From: Pseudomonas sp. PB106
Lineage (GTDB): Bacteria; Pseudomonadota; Gammaproteobacteria; Pseudomonadales; Pseudomonadaceae
Direction: 5' to 3'
Length of the DNA: 39,937 nucleotides
NCBI RefSeq assembly: GCF_009764645.1
Contig: NZ_RWIM01000089.1
Span: 1-39,937 of the forward strand
A model generated the notes under the pieces. The model did no database searches and was not told where the DNA came from. It was given only the letters and a program-made list of their open reading frames with translations. Of the stretch, positions 15,552 through 25,207 are shown piece after piece; positions within the stretch are counted from its first letter, which is position 1; each line of letters starts with the position of its first letter. A program made the translations under genes and the position numbers.

Positions 15552-16811
15552 TTAAAGGAGGCTGATCGGGTAGCTGACGATCAAGCGGTTTTCGTCGAAC
15601 TCGTTGTTGCTGAAATCACGACGCATGGTCGAGTTGCGCCATCTGACGTTCAGATCCTTGAGCGTGCCGCTCTGTACCGTGTAGCCCAGTTCCGACTCGC
15701 GGCCCCATTCCTTGCCGTCGGTGATGGTGCCGGTGTGCACGTTGTCGCCGCTGATGTAGCGGTTCATCAGGGTCAGACCAGGGACGCCGAGCGCGGCGAA
15801 GTTGTAGTCATGACGCAGTTGCCAGGAACGTTCCTGTGCGTTGTCGTAACTGGCGTTATAGCTGTCGTTGGCCAAGGTGCCGCCACTGGTGCCGTTGACG
15901 CGCATCCACGCGCTGTCGCCGGTGAGTTTCTGCAGGCCGACGTAGAAAGTGTTACCGCCGTATTTGGCCGAGAACATGCCCGACCAGGTCTTGTTGTCCA
16001 GATCGCCGGCGCGGGCGCTGCCGTCGTCCTTGCCATAAAAAAAGCCAAGGTTGGCGCCCAGCGTCCAGTCGCCCAACGGCTGGCTGTGGATCAGGTTGAT
16101 GTATTGCTGGCTGTAGATGTCCTTGAGTTCAGCGTTCCACAGGCCGATCTGCGTGCGCTTTTCGTTGAACACGTATTCGCCGCCCTGAAAGTTGAAGCGA
16201 TCAGAGGTGAACGCGGGTTTTCCGGTCATCGACATGTCAGTCATGCTGCTGTCGTCGCGCGGGCTGTTGGCGCGGAATTGGCCGCCGTAGAGGGTCAGGC
16301 CATCGATTTCCTTCGAGGTGATCTGGCCGCCACGGAAGGTTTGCGGCAACGAGCGGCCATCGTCCGAACGCAGGATCGGCAGCACCGGCATCCACTCGCC
16401 GACCTTCACTTCGGTCTGGGAAAGCTTGGCCTTGAAGGCGACATTGGTGCGACCGAAGTTGTCTGCCGGGCGGCCATCGTGATCCAGCGGCAGCAGCTGC
16501 GTACCGCCGGTGCCTTTACCGCCATCGAGTTTCACCGAGTACAAACCCAGCACGTCCATGCCGAAACCGACGGTGCCTTGGGTGAAGCCGGATTTGGCGT
16601 CGAGGATGAAGTTCTGCGTCCACTCTTCTGCCTTGCCCTGGGCCTTGGTCGGGTTGGTGAAGTTGCGGTTGATGTAGAAGTTGCGCAGGTTGAGGTTGAC
16701 CTTGGCACCTTCGACGAAGCCGGCTTCTTCAGCGGCAACGGGCAGCGCCGCGCCGGCCAGGGCCAAAGCGATCAGGCCGGGAAATGCATAAGGCGCAGGG
16801 GAGGTGGTCAT
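15552..16811 (-). CDS. OprD-family outer-membrane porin, probably for aromatic acids
   Basis: A 419-residue porin with a signal peptide (hydrophobic core about residues 11-25, likely cleavage after PVAA) and a barrel rich in alternating aromatic and polar residues. The segments NLNLRNFYINRNF and FKAKLSQTEVKVGEWMPVLPILRSDDGRSLPQTFRG are typical of OprD relatives. The chain ends RLIVSYPISLL; although it does not end in Phe, the terminal strand is complete. Within the family it resembles the OpdK/PhaK/BenF branch for aromatic acids, but I cannot fix the substrate. Upstream are a PcaR-type site and, close to the start, an A-rich Hfq/Crc-type motif, as in the pca genes. I infer that it admits protocatechuate or 4-hydroxybenzoate. 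Confidence 0.88.
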   Translation of the reverse strand: MTTSPAPYAFPGLIALALAGAALPVAAEEAGFVEGAKVNLNLRNFYINRNFTNPTKAQGKAEEWTQNFILDAKSGFTQGTVGFGMDVLGLYSVKLDGGKGTGGTQLLPLDHDGRPADNFGRTNVAFKAKLSQTEVKVGEWMPVLPILRSDDGRSLPQTFRGGQITSKEIDGLTLYGGQFRANSPRDDSSMTDMSMTGKPAFTSDRFNFQGGEYVFNEKRTQIGLWNAELKDIYSQQYINLIHSQPLGDWTLGANLGFFYGKDDGSARAGDLDNKTWSGMFSAKYGGNTFYVGLQKLTGDSAWMRVNGTSGGTLANDSYNASYDNAQERSWQLRHDYNFAALGVPGLTLMNRYISGDNVHTGTITDGKEWGRESELGYTVQSGTLKDLNVRWRNSTMRRDFSNNEFDENRLIVSYPISLL

Positions 16812-16825
16812 GGCTCGGGTCTCTC

Positions 16826-16833
16826 TTGTTTTT
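16826..16833 (-). promoter_or_regulatory. Hfq/Crc-type A-rich motif before the porin gene
   Basis: On the minus strand AAAAACAA lies within TAAAAAAACAAGAGAG, 14 bases before the ATG and next to the probable ribosome binding site. It is the same octamer as at the pcaT start. Confidence 0.5.
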
Positions 16834-17024
16834 TTAGGGCGAACGGGGGGGCTGCGGCCGTTTTTTACGGTGCAGATGTGAGCGGTCTTCAGGGGATGAA
16901 ACGAAAGTAGTCAGCCGGATCGGGCAGGGCGCGGAAGCATGGTGTCGAACCTGATGTTATTGGTTTTGTTGATCGAATGGTGCGGGGGGCGGAGGTTTGG
17001 ATTCAATTGGGTGGAGCGGGTTTT
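16834..17024. other. Intergenic region upstream of the porin gene
   Basis: No gene is supported between the porin start and the PcaR-type site. The stretch presumably holds the porin promoter and a long untranslated leader. It includes a G run (16981-16990) and no clear hairpin. Confidence 0.4.
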
Positions 17025-17039
17025 GGGCGATTATCGAAC
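17025..17039 (-). promoter_or_regulatory. PcaR-type site upstream of the porin gene
   Basis: GTTCGATAATCGCCC on the minus strand is identical over all 15 bases to the site before pcaR (3167-3181). It lies about 213 bases upstream of the porin ATG. Only one half-site is clear here, unlike the paired halves before pcaR, pcaK and pcaI. Confidence 0.7.
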
Positions 17040-17078
17040 GCAAGATTCAGCAGGATTTTGCGATAGATCTCAGGGCCT

Positions 17079-17170
17079 CATCGCTGGCAAGCCAGCTCCC
17101 ACAGGTTTTTGCGTCGTTCCCAATTGTGGGTACACCACAGAACATTGTGGGAGCTGGCTTGCCAGCGATG
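17079..17170. repeat. Palindromic repeat, family C
   Basis: Arms of 25 bases (17079-17103 and 17146-17170) are exact complements. It lies between the porin promoter region and the terminator of the efflux operon. Confidence 0.85.
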
Positions 17171-17204
17171 GGGCCAGTGCAGACACCTGCATTTTTCCGC
17201 AGGC

Positions 17205-17231
17205 AACAAAAAGCCCACCAATCGGTGGGCT
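17205..17231 (-). terminator. Rho-independent terminator of the ttgABC operon
   Basis: On the minus strand GCCCACC and GGTGGGC form a stem with a four-base loop, followed by TTTTTGTT. It begins about 22 bases after the stop codon of the outer-membrane factor gene. Confidence 0.85.
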
Positions 17232-17253
17232 CCTTGTTTTCACTCGATGATGA

Positions 17254-18714
17254 TCAGAACAACTTCATCTTCGGTGCTTCTTCTTTCAGCGGTTCGTTCT
17301 GCGCGGTCTGTGCATTCCAGCCGCCGCCCAAGGCCTTGTACAGATTGACCGCACTGGTCAGCTGCGCGAGGCGGTCGGTGATCAGCGCTTGTTGCGCGCT
17401 GAACAACTGACGCTGGGCATCGAGGAAGGTCAGGTTGCTGTCGACGCCGATGCGATAGCGACGTTCGGCCAGACGGTAGTAATCCTGGTTGGCCTGAACG
17501 AAGTCACGCTGCGCTTGCAACTGCTCGGTGTAGGTCTGGCGGGCGGCCAGGCCGTCGGCGACTTCCTGGAAGGCCGTTTGAATGGACTTCTCGTAGTTCG
17601 CCACGCCGATGTCCTTCTGGATCTCGGCGGCATCGAGGCTGGCGCGCAGGCTGCCAGCGTTGAAGATCGGCAGGTTGATCTGCGGCGCGAACAGCCATGT
17701 CCCCGATCCACCCTTGAACAGGCCGGACAGGTCCGGGCTCAGGCTGCCCGCGTTGGCGGTCAGGCTGATGCTCGGGAAGAACGCGGCACGGGCCGCGCCG
17801 ATGTTGGCGTTGGCCGCTTTCAGGTTGTACTCGGCTTGCAGAATGTCCGGACGACGTTGCAGCAGGTCCGAAGGCAGCCCCGGTGGTACGTCGCTGAGCA
17901 GGTCATCCGACAGCGGTTTGGCCGCTTGCAGATTGGCCGGGATACCGGTGCCGAGCAGCAGGGTCAGGCTGTTTTCGTCCTGCGCCACCTGGCGGGTGTA
18001 ACGCGCCAGTTGGGCCCGGGCATTTTCCACGGAAGTGCGCGACTGCGCCAGGTCCAGCGCCGAAGCCACACCGACTTCGTTGCTGCGGCTGGTCAGCTTG
18101 TAGCTTTCTTCGAAGGCACCGAGGGTGTCTTGGGTCAGCTTGAGCAGTTCCTTGTCGGCCTGCCAGGTCAGGTAAGCGTTGGCGACACTGGCGACCAGAC
18201 TGATCTGGGTGCTGCGACGCGCTTCTTCAGTGGCGAAGTATTGTTGCAACGCTTGCTCGCTCAGGCTGCGAACGCGACCGAACAGGTCGAGCTCGTAGGC
18301 GCTGATGCCGACGGTGGCGGAATACGAACTGCTGATCATCGATTCGCCGGTTTGCGAGGCACGCTCCGGCAGACGCTGGCGGCTGCCGGCAGCGTTAGCC
18401 GACACCGCCGGGAACAGGTCGGCGCGCTGGATGCGGTATTGAGCCGCATAGGCGTCGATGTTCAGCGCCGCGACACGCAGGTCGCGGTTATTTTCCAGGG
18501 AGACCTGGATCAGCTGTTGCAGCGCAGGGTCATGGAAAAACTGCTTCCAGCCCTGCTCGGCAGCGGCCTGCGCCGGTGCCTGGGCCGGCGAATACGCCGG
18601 CCCCTGCGGGTACTGACCTGCGACCGGAGCCTCAGGCTGCTGATAATCAGGTATCAGCGAGCAACCGCTCAGCACGAAGGCCGCGACTGCGATGGAGAGT
18701 AGCGACTTGCTCAT
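17254..18714 (-). CDS. ttgC: RND efflux outer-membrane channel lipoprotein
   Basis: Outer-membrane factor of a tripartite multidrug pump, 486 residues, related to TtgC, EmhC and OprM. A lipoprotein signal ends in LSGC, placing the lipid-carrying Cys at 18. Two similar halves are visible, each with long helical stretches; [22 protein letters not shown] opens the first and [22 protein letters not shown] the second. The length fits the family. Its ATG overlaps the ttgB stop by four bases (ATGA), so the two are translationally coupled. With TtgA and TtgB it would expel solvents, antibiotics and aromatic compounds. A terminator closes the operon. Confidence 0.95.
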   Translation of the reverse strand: MSKSLLSIAVAAFVLSGCSLIPDYQQPEAPVAGQYPQGPAYSPAQAPAQAAAEQGWKQFFHDPALQQLIQVSLENNRDLRVAALNIDAYAAQYRIQRADLFPAVSANAAGSRQRLPERASQTGESMISSSYSATVGISAYELDLFGRVRSLSEQALQQYFATEEARRSTQISLVASVANAYLTWQADKELLKLTQDTLGAFEESYKLTSRSNEVGVASALDLAQSRTSVENARAQLARYTRQVAQDENSLTLLLGTGIPANLQAAKPLSDDLLSDVPPGLPSDLLQRRPDILQAEYNLKAANANIGAARAAFFPSISLTANAGSLSPDLSGLFKGGSGTWLFAPQINLPIFNAGSLRASLDAAEIQKDIGVANYEKSIQTAFQEVADGLAARQTYTEQLQAQRDFVQANQDYYRLAERRYRIGVDSNLTFLDAQRQLFSAQQALITDRLAQLTSAVNLYKALGGGWNAQTAQNEPLKEEAPKMKLF

Positions 18715-21700
18715 TGGCCAGCCTCTTTAGGAGTTTCAGTCGTCTCATCCTCGTCAGCGACTTTACGCTGGCCGATGGACGAAACCGTAACGAAGAACAG
18801 TGGGACCCAGAAGATCGCCAGGATCGTGGCCGTGAGCATACCGCCAATCACGCCGGTACCGATCGCATGTTGACTGCCTGAACCTGCGCCAGTGGAAATC
18901 GCCAACGGTACAACACCGAGGACGAAGGCCAGCGAGGTCATGATGATCGGGCGCAGACGCATGCGGCAGGCTTCGATCGCCGCGTCACGCAGGCTGCGTC
19001 CCTGTTCATGCAGTTCCTTGGCGAACTCGACGATCAGAATGGCGTTTTTAGCCGCCAGACCGATGGTCGTCAACAGCCCCACCTGGAAGTACACGTCGTT
19101 GGACAGACCGCGCAGGCTGGTCGCCATGAGTGCACCGATGATCCCCAGCGGCACCACGAGCATTACCGCGATCGGAATTGACCAGCTCTCGTACAGCGCC
19201 GCCAGACACAGGAACACCATCAGCAGCGACAGGGCGTACAGCGCTGGCGCTTGCGAGCCGGACAGACGCTCCTCGTATGACAGACCGGTCCAGGAGATAC
19301 CGACACCCGCTGGCAGCTTCTTGGCAATCGCTTCGACTTCGGCCATTGCTTCACCGGTGGAATAACCCGGCGCTGGCGAACCGAGCACCTCCATCGCTTC
19401 CACGCCGTTGTAACGGGCCAGCTTCGGCGAACCGTAGATCCACTCGCCTTTGGCGAACGCGGAGAACGGCACCATGGTCCCGGCGTTGTTGCGCACGTAC
19501 CATTTCTTCAAGTCTTCAGGGCTCATGCGAGCACCGGCCTGACCTTGCACGTAAACCTTCTTCACCCGACCACGGTCGATGAAGTCGTTGACGTAGCTAC
19601 TACCGAAGGAGATCGACAGCGTGCTGTTGATGTCGGTGAGGCTCAAACCGAGGGCTTGGGCTTTCTCGTCATCGATTTCCAAGTGGTATTGCGGTTCATC
19701 GTTCAAGCCGTTCGGACGCACCTGATAGAGCACTTTGCTCTGCGCAGCGAGGCCGAGGAACTGGTTACGCGCCTCCATCAGCTTGTCGTGACCGATACCG
19801 GCACGGTCCTGCAGGAACACGTCGAAACCGGTGGCGTTACCCAGCTCCAGTACTGCGGGCGGGGCGAAAGCGAACACCATCGCGTCGCGGAAACTGAAGA
19901 AGTGTTGCTGGGCACGCTGAGCCAGGGCAAACACGCTGTTGTCCGCGTTACGCTCGTCCCACGGCTTGAGCATGATGAACGCCAGGCCAGAGCTTTGACC
20001 GCGACCGGCGAAGTTGAAGCCGTTCACGGTAAACACCGAGGACACTGCGCCTGCTTCTTTATCCAGCAGGTAGCTACGCATTTCGTCGATAACCACTTGA
20101 GTACGCTCGGCACTCGAACCAGCCGGGGTCTGCACCTGGGCGAACAGTACGCCTTGGTCTTCTTCCGGCAGGAACGCGGTTGGAATGCGGGTGAACAGCC
20201 AGATCATGCCGACCACGATCAGCAAGTAGGCCAGCAGGTACGGCGCTTTGCGCGACAGCATGTTGCCGACACCGCGCTCGTAGCTCTGCACACCACGGTC
20301 GAAATTGCGGTTGAACCAGCCAAAGAAACCCTTCTTCGGCGTGCCATGCTCACCTTTCGGAATCGCCTTGAGCATGGTGGCGCACAGCGCCGGGGTGAAG
20401 ATCAGCGCAACCAAAACCGACAGGGCCATGGCCGAAACGATGGTGATCGAGAACTGCTTGTAGATCACACCGGTGGAACCGCTGAAGAACGCCATCGGCA
20501 GCAGTACCGCCGACAGAACCAATGCAATACCGACCAGTGCGCCCTGGATCTGGCCCATGGATTTCTTGGTCGCTTCCTTCGGTGACAAGCCTTCTTCGCT
20601 CATCACCCGCTCGACGTTTTCCACCACAACGATGGCGTCGTCCACCAGCAAACCGATGGCCAGCACCATACCGAACATGGTCAGGGTGTTGATGCTGAAG
20701 CCGAACGCCGCGAGGATGCCGAACGTACCCAGCAATACCACCGGCACGGTCATCGTGGTGATGACGGTGGCGCGGAAGTTTTGCAGGAACAGGAACATCA
20801 CCAGGAACACCAGCACGATCGCTTCGACCAAGGTTTCAACCACACCTTTGATCGACTCGGTCACCACCGGGGTGGTGTCGTACGGGAACACCACTTCCAT
20901 GCCTTGCGGGAAGAACGGCTTGAGGTCGTCAATCGTCTTGCGCAGCGCTTTCGCGGTGTCGAGGGCGTTGGCACCGTTGGCCAGTTTTACCGCCAGACCC
21001 GAAGCCGGGCTGCCGTTGAACTGTGCAGAAATACTCGAGTTTTCACCGCCCAGACCGACGTCAGCGACGTCGCCGACACGCACTTGCGAGCCGTCCTGGT
21101 TGACCTTCAGCAGAATCGCCTTGAACTGCTCGGCCGTCTGCAGACGGGTCTTGCCGATGATCGTGGCGTTCAGTTGCTGGCCAGGCAGAGCCGGCAAACC
21201 GCCGAGCTGACCGGAAGACACCTGGACGTTCTGCGCCGAGATCGCGGTGCTGACATCGCCCGGGGTCAGGTTGTACTTGTTCAACTTGGCCGGGTCGAGC
21301 CAGATGCGCATCGCGTACTGGGCACCGAAGACCTGGAAGTCACCGACACCGGCGGTCCGCGAAATCGGATCCTGCATGTTCGACACGATGTAGTTGGACA
21401 GGTCGTCCTTGGTCATGCTGCCGTCACGCGATACCACGCCGATGACCAAGAGGAAGTTTTTCACTGCCTTGGTCACGCGGATACCCTGTTGCTGCACTTC
21501 CTGCGGCAACAGCGGGGTGGCGAGGTTCAGCTTGTTCTGAACCTGCACCTGCGCGGTGTCGGAGTTGGTGCCTTGCTCGAAGGTCGCGGTGATGGTCATG
21601 CTGCCGTCGGAGTTACTTTCCGAGGACACATAACGCAGGTTGTCGATACCGTTGAGCTGCTGCTCGATCACCTGGACCACGGTGTCCTGCACGGTTTGCG

Positions 21701-21860
21701 CCGAAGCGCCCGGGTAGGTCACGGAGATCGCAATGGCCGGTGGCGCAATGCTCGGGTATTGGTTGATCGGCAATTTCAGGATCGAAAGTGCCCCGACCAG
21801 CATGATCACCAGGGCGATTACCCAGGCGAAAATCGGACGGTCGATGAAGAATTTTGACAT
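18711..21860 (-). CDS. ttgB: RND multidrug efflux transporter, inner membrane
   Basis: Proton-driven pump of 1049 residues (HAE1 family, like AcrB, MexB, TtgB and EmhB). It starts [17 protein letters not shown], the usual end of this family. The proton relay is complete: paired Asp in [13 protein letters not shown] in the fourth membrane segment (near 407-408) and Lys in [14 protein letters not shown] in the tenth. Large periplasmic loops with [14 protein letters not shown] and similar segments lie between membrane helices 1-2 and 7-8. It is preceded by ttgA with a three-base gap and overlaps ttgC. Expression is expected to be under TtgR. Close paralogues differ in substrate range, which sequence alone does not settle. 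Confidence 0.96.
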   Translation of the reverse strand: MSKFFIDRPIFAWVIALVIMLVGALSILKLPINQYPSIAPPAIAISVTYPGASAQTVQDTVVQVIEQQLNGIDNLRYVSSESNSDGSMTITATFEQGTNSDTAQVQVQNKLNLATPLLPQEVQQQGIRVTKAVKNFLLVIGVVSRDGSMTKDDLSNYIVSNMQDPISRTAGVGDFQVFGAQYAMRIWLDPAKLNKYNLTPGDVSTAISAQNVQVSSGQLGGLPALPGQQLNATIIGKTRLQTAEQFKAILLKVNQDGSQVRVGDVADVGLGGENSSISAQFNGSPASGLAVKLANGANALDTAKALRKTIDDLKPFFPQGMEVVFPYDTTPVVTESIKGVVETLVEAIVLVFLVMFLFLQNFRATVITTMTVPVVLLGTFGILAAFGFSINTLTMFGMVLAIGLLVDDAIVVVENVERVMSEEGLSPKEATKKSMGQIQGALVGIALVLSAVLLPMAFFSGSTGVIYKQFSITIVSAMALSVLVALIFTPALCATMLKAIPKGEHGTPKKGFFGWFNRNFDRGVQSYERGVGNMLSRKAPYLLAYLLIVVGMIWLFTRIPTAFLPEEDQGVLFAQVQTPAGSSAERTQVVIDEMRSYLLDKEAGAVSSVFTVNGFNFAGRGQSSGLAFIMLKPWDERNADNSVFALAQRAQQHFFSFRDAMVFAFAPPAVLELGNATGFDVFLQDRAGIGHDKLMEARNQFLGLAAQSKVLYQVRPNGLNDEPQYHLEIDDEKAQALGLSLTDINSTLSISFGSSYVNDFIDRGRVKKVYVQGQAGARMSPEDLKKWYVRNNAGTMVPFSAFAKGEWIYGSPKLARYNGVEAMEVLGSPAPGYSTGEAMAEVEAIAKKLPAGVGISWTGLSYEERLSGSQAPALYALSLLMVFLCLAALYESWSIPIAVMLVVPLGIIGALMATSLRGLSNDVYFQVGLLTTIGLAAKNAILIVEFAKELHEQGRSLRDAAIEACRMRLRPIIMTSLAFVLGVVPLAISTGAGSGSQHAIGTGVIGGMLTATILAIFWVPLFFVTVSSIGQRKVADEDETTETPKEAGQ

Positions 21861-21863
21861 GAG

Positions 21864-23021
21864 TTACTCCCCTTTGCCGCCAGCGGCTTTGTCAGCTGCC
21901 TGAGCGGGGGCCGGGTTCTTTTTGCCTACGTTGGTGGCTTCGGTCGGGTTCACCTCAACACCAGGGCGCACGTATTGCAGCCCTTCGGTGATCAGACGGT
22001 CGCCCGCCTTCAAGCCGTCTTCGATCAGCCACTGGCTGCCGACGGTGCGGCTGGCCTTGAGCTGACGCAGTTCGACCTTGTTGTCGGCGCCGACGACCAG
22101 TGCGGTCGGGGTACCTTTGAGGTCGCGGGTCACGCCTTGCTGCGGCGCCAGAATGGCGGCGGCGTTGACGCCGGCCTGCAACTGGGCGCGGACGAACATG
22201 CCCGGCAGCAGGGTGTGATCCGGGTTCGGGAACACCGCACGCAGAGTCACCGAACCGGTAGTCGGGTCGACCGTGACTTCGGAGAATTCCAGCTTACCGT
22301 CGAGCTTGTACTGGCTGCCGTCTTCCAGGGTCAGTTTGACCGCTGCCGAGTTTTCGCCGGACTTCTGCAGACGACCGCTTTCCAGCTCGCGGCGCAATTC
22401 CAGCAGTTCAACCGAGGACTGGGTGACGTCGACGTAGATCGGGTCCAGTTGTTGAATGGTCGCCATCGCGTCGGCCTGACCATTGCTGACCAGTGCACCT
22501 TCGGTCACCGAAGAACGGCCAATGCGACCGGAAATCGGCGCGTAGACCTTGGTGTAGCGCACGTTGATCTGCGCGGTCTGCAACGACGCTTCCGATTCCA
22601 TGCGGTTGGACACGGCGGTGTCGTATTCCTGGCGGCTGACAGCCTGCTCATCGACCAGTTGCTTGTAGCGGTCGGAGATCGACTTGGTCGAACGCAGGTT
22701 GGCTTCGGCGCTTTTCAGGGTCGCTTCATAGACCGACGGATCGATCTGATACAGCTGCTGGCCGGCTTTGACATCGCCGCCTTCCTTGAACAGACGTTTG
22801 AGAATGATGCCGTTGACCTGTGGACGCACTTCAGCGATGCGGAACGCACTGGTGCGACCCGGCAGCTCGGAGGTAAGGGTAAATGCTTGTGGTTGCAGGG
22901 TGACGACGCCGACCTGAGGGGGCGGAGCGGCCGGTGCCGCTTCTTCCTTTTTACATCCGCTGAGCAGCGATGCCAGGGCGACGGCAGTGACCAGAGCGGT
23001 AACAGCTGGCTTGAATTGCAT
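21864..23021 (-). CDS. ttgA: RND efflux periplasmic adaptor lipoprotein
   Basis: Membrane-fusion protein of 385 residues that joins the inner pump to the outer channel. The lipobox LLSGC places the lipid-carrying Cys at 23. The lipoyl/hairpin region follows, with GRTSAFRIAEVRPQVNGII and the helical pair around residues 98-160. I chose the ATG at 23021 because it gives a proper lipoprotein signal and has GAGGA just upstream; the frame stays open for 12 more codons without start signals. It is the first gene of the operon. A good sigma70-like promoter lies 90-120 bases upstream (TTTACA, 18 bases, TATATT on the minus strand), covered by a TtgR-type operator. Confidence 0.95.
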   Translation of the reverse strand: MQFKPAVTALVTAVALASLLSGCKKEEAAPAAPPPQVGVVTLQPQAFTLTSELPGRTSAFRIAEVRPQVNGIILKRLFKEGGDVKAGQQLYQIDPSVYEATLKSAEANLRSTKSISDRYKQLVDEQAVSRQEYDTAVSNRMESEASLQTAQINVRYTKVYAPISGRIGRSSVTEGALVSNGQADAMATIQQLDPIYVDVTQSSVELLELRRELESGRLQKSGENSAAVKLTLEDGSQYKLDGKLEFSEVTVDPTTGSVTLRAVFPNPDHTLLPGMFVRAQLQAGVNAAAILAPQQGVTRDLKGTPTALVVGADNKVELRQLKASRTVGSQWLIEDGLKAGDRLITEGLQYVRPGVEVNPTEATNVGKKNPAPAQAADKAAGGKGE

Positions 23022-23109
23022 GAAGATCCTCGGGTCAGGCGCGCAAATAGCGCACAAGAAATGTGTAAGGGTAAAAAATGGGTGCCGGGTGGATAAGTAG
23101 CTTGCTAAG

Positions 23110-23142
23110 GAATATACTTACGTTCATGGTTGTTTGTAAACA
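23110..23142. promoter_or_regulatory. TtgR/EmhR-type operator and ttgA promoter
   Basis: The stretch GAATATACTTACGTTCATGG followed by TTGTTTGTAAACA is almost the complement of the TtgR operator I recall from P. putida. On the minus strand it contains -35 TTTACA (23135-23140) and -10 TATATT (23111-23116) with 18 bases between, so repressor binding would cover the ttgABC promoter. It lies in the divergent ttgA-ttgR gap and probably also controls ttgR. Confidence 0.85.
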
Positions 23143-23287
23143 CCTTGGTGTCGTACCCACCCTGTTACAAAACGCGTCACAAGGTTTGAAATTGTAGGCC
23201 GGGGAGCCGATTCACGAGAGATCGCCCCCACTTTATTCAGCGGATATTCAGCCATCCCTGAAACATCCTGTTTGAGGTTTTACTGCC

Positions 23288-23920
23288 ATGGTCCGTCGTA
23301 CCAAAGAGGAAGCTCAAGAAACCCGCAGCCAGATTCTGGAAGCGGCGGAGAAAGCCTTTTATGAAAGGGGCGTCGCCCGGACGACCCTGGCGGACATAGC
23401 GACCCTGGCCGGCGTAACGCGCGGTGCCATCTATTGGCACTTCAGCAACAAGGCTGACCTGTTGCAGGCCATGCTCGATACGCTGCATGAGACCCTGGAT
23501 GAATTGGCCAAGGCCAGCGAAAGCGAGGACGAACTCGATCCGCTGGGCTGCATGCGCCAATTGCTGATTCATTTGTTTCATCAAGTTGCGCTGGACCCGA
23601 AAACCCGGCGCATCAACGAAATTCTGTTTCATAAGTGCGAGTTCACCGATGAAATGTGCGATTTGCGCCAGCAGCGCCGGGTGGCCAGTCTCGATTGCAA
23701 TGAGCGCATCGGGCTGACCCTGCGTAATGCGGTAAATCGCGGCCAGTTGCCGGAAGATCTCGACACTGCCCGTGCGGCCATCAGCATTCACGCTTACATC
23801 GATGGCCTTCTGTATGGATGGCTTCTGGCGCCGGACAGCTTTGAGCTGCATGCCGAGGCTGAGCGTTGGGTCGATACAGGGTTGGATATGCTGCGCCTGA
23901 GCCCTAGCCTGCGCAAATGA
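23288..23920 (+). CDS. ttgR: TetR-family repressor of the efflux operon
   Basis: A 210-residue repressor of the same length as P. putida TtgR. The helix-turn-helix [20 protein letters not shown] is at residues 33-52, nearly identical to TtgR. The ligand domain carries the conserved [20 protein letters not shown] stretch, and the protein ends [17 protein letters not shown]. TtgR proteins release DNA on binding antibiotics, flavonoids or aromatic compounds. It is divergent from ttgABC and shares the operator at 23110-23142. The P. fluorescens name for the same system is emhR. A strong terminator-like hairpin follows at 24079. Confidence 0.95.
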   Translation: MVRRTKEEAQETRSQILEAAEKAFYERGVARTTLADIATLAGVTRGAIYWHFSNKADLLQAMLDTLHETLDELAKASESEDELDPLGCMRQLLIHLFHQVALDPKTRRINEILFHKCEFTDEMCDLRQQRRVASLDCNERIGLTLRNAVNRGQLPEDLDTARAAISIHAYIDGLLYGWLLAPDSFELHAEAERWVDTGLDMLRLSPSLRK

Positions 23921-24078
23921 AACAAAATGCGTAATTGACACAGCTTATGTCAATTGGCCTGCTTTTATATACGTTGGCGGGGGCGGAGTTTATACGTAGC
24001 GAGCTACGCATTTTGTAGGGAAATTGTGTCGTCAGTGTGAACAAGTGTTGGCCGCTGGCCCTGAGCGCCGCCCAACAA

Positions 24079-24110
24079 AAAGCCCCCGACTCTCACGAGT
24101 CGGGGGCTTT
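24079..24110. terminator. Bidirectional terminator between ttgR and xenB
   Basis: A 14-base perfect stem, AAAGCCCCCGACTC and its complement, with a TCAC loop. It has CTTTCGTGTTT on the plus side and GCTTTTTGTT on the minus side, so it can end both the ttgR transcript and the convergent xenB operon. Confidence 0.9.
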
Positions 24111-24129
24111 CGTGTTTCTGCAGTAAGCG

Positions 24130-25179
24130 TTACAGCGTCGGGTAGTCGATATAGCCGACCGGGCCTTTCGCGTAGAACAGCTCTGGACGTGCATCATTCA
24201 ATGGTGCATCAGCCTGCAAACGCGCCGGCAGATCCGGGTTGGCAATGAACGGCACACCGAACGCCACGGCATCAGCCTTACCGCTGGCCAGCCATTGGTT
24301 GGCGCTGTCTTTGGTGAATTTTTCGTTGGCGATGTACGGGCCGCCGAACGCTTCTTTGAGTTGCGGGCCGAGGCTGTCGGCGCCTTCTTTCTCACGGGAA
24401 CAGATGAACGCGATGCCGCGTTTGCCCAGTTCACGCGCGACGTAGGTGAAGGTTTCTGCCAGGTTGTCGTCACCCATGTCGTGGGAGTCAGCGCGCGGTG
24501 CCAAGTGCACACCAACACGGCCAGCGCCCCAGACTTCGATAGCGGCGTCAGTCACTTCCAGCAGCAGACGCGCACGGTTTTCCAGGGAGCCGCCGTAGTT
24601 GTCGGTACGCTGGTTGGTGCTGCTTTGCAGGAACTGGTCGAGCAGGTAACCGTTGGCGCCGTGGATTTCCACGCCGTCGAAACCGGCAGCCTTGGCGTTC
24701 TCGGCACCGGTGCGGTAGGCGTCGACAATGTCGGCGATTTCAGCGGTTTCCAGTGCCCGCGGAGTCGGGTAGTCGGCCATCGGGCGAACCAGGCTGACGT
24801 GGCCTTTTGGTTGAATGGCGCTCGGTGCAACCGGCGCTTCACCGTTGAGGTACGACGGGTGAGAAACCCGGCCGACGTGCCACAGTTGCAGGAAGATCTT
24901 GCCGCCCGCGCCGTGAATGGCTTTGGTGACATTGGCCCAGCCGCGCACCTGATCGTTGGACCAGATGCCCGGGGTGTCCGGGTAACCCACGCCCATTGGC
25001 GTCACCGAAGTGGCTTCGCTGAGGATCAGGCCGGCGGAAGCGCGCTGTACGTAATATTCAGCCATCAGCGCGTTTGGCACGCGGCCTTCGTCGGCGCGGC
25101 AGCGGGTCAGTGGGGCCATGATGATGCGGTTGGCCAGTTCGACGTCGCCGAGTTTGATTGGATCGAAAATAGTTGCCAT
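24130..25179 (-). CDS. xenB: Old Yellow Enzyme family alkene reductase
   Basis: FMN- and NAD(P)H-dependent ene-reductase of 349 residues, the same length as xenobiotic reductase B of P. fluorescens, which reduces nitroglycerin, nitroaromatics and activated alkenes. It folds as a TIM barrel. The substrate-binding pair is His173 and Asn176, followed by Tyr178, in EIHGANGYLLDQF. The opening ATIFDPIKLGDVELANRI and Cys27 in PLTRCRAD are typical. The ATG at 25179 was chosen from homologues; 19 more upstream codons are open but overlap the preceding gene. It is the last gene of an arsR-MFS-xenB operon, 28 bases after the transporter. nemA is the equivalent name in other bacteria. Confidence 0.94.
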   Translation of the reverse strand: MATIFDPIKLGDVELANRIIMAPLTRCRADEGRVPNALMAEYYVQRASAGLILSEATSVTPMGVGYPDTPGIWSNDQVRGWANVTKAIHGAGGKIFLQLWHVGRVSHPSYLNGEAPVAPSAIQPKGHVSLVRPMADYPTPRALETAEIADIVDAYRTGAENAKAAGFDGVEIHGANGYLLDQFLQSSTNQRTDNYGGSLENRARLLLEVTDAAIEVWGAGRVGVHLAPRADSHDMGDDNLAETFTYVARELGKRGIAFICSREKEGADSLGPQLKEAFGGPYIANEKFTKDSANQWLASGKADAVAFGVPFIANPDLPARLQADAPLNDARPELFYAKGPVGYIDYPTL

Positions 25180-25207
25180 GTCTGCAAACCTCGTAAGTGA
25201 AAGTTGA

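Noticed and set aside
16960..16992. Second PcaR half-site near GATCGAATGGTGCG
   Set aside because: Only part of the pattern agrees and the spacing does not match the other operators.
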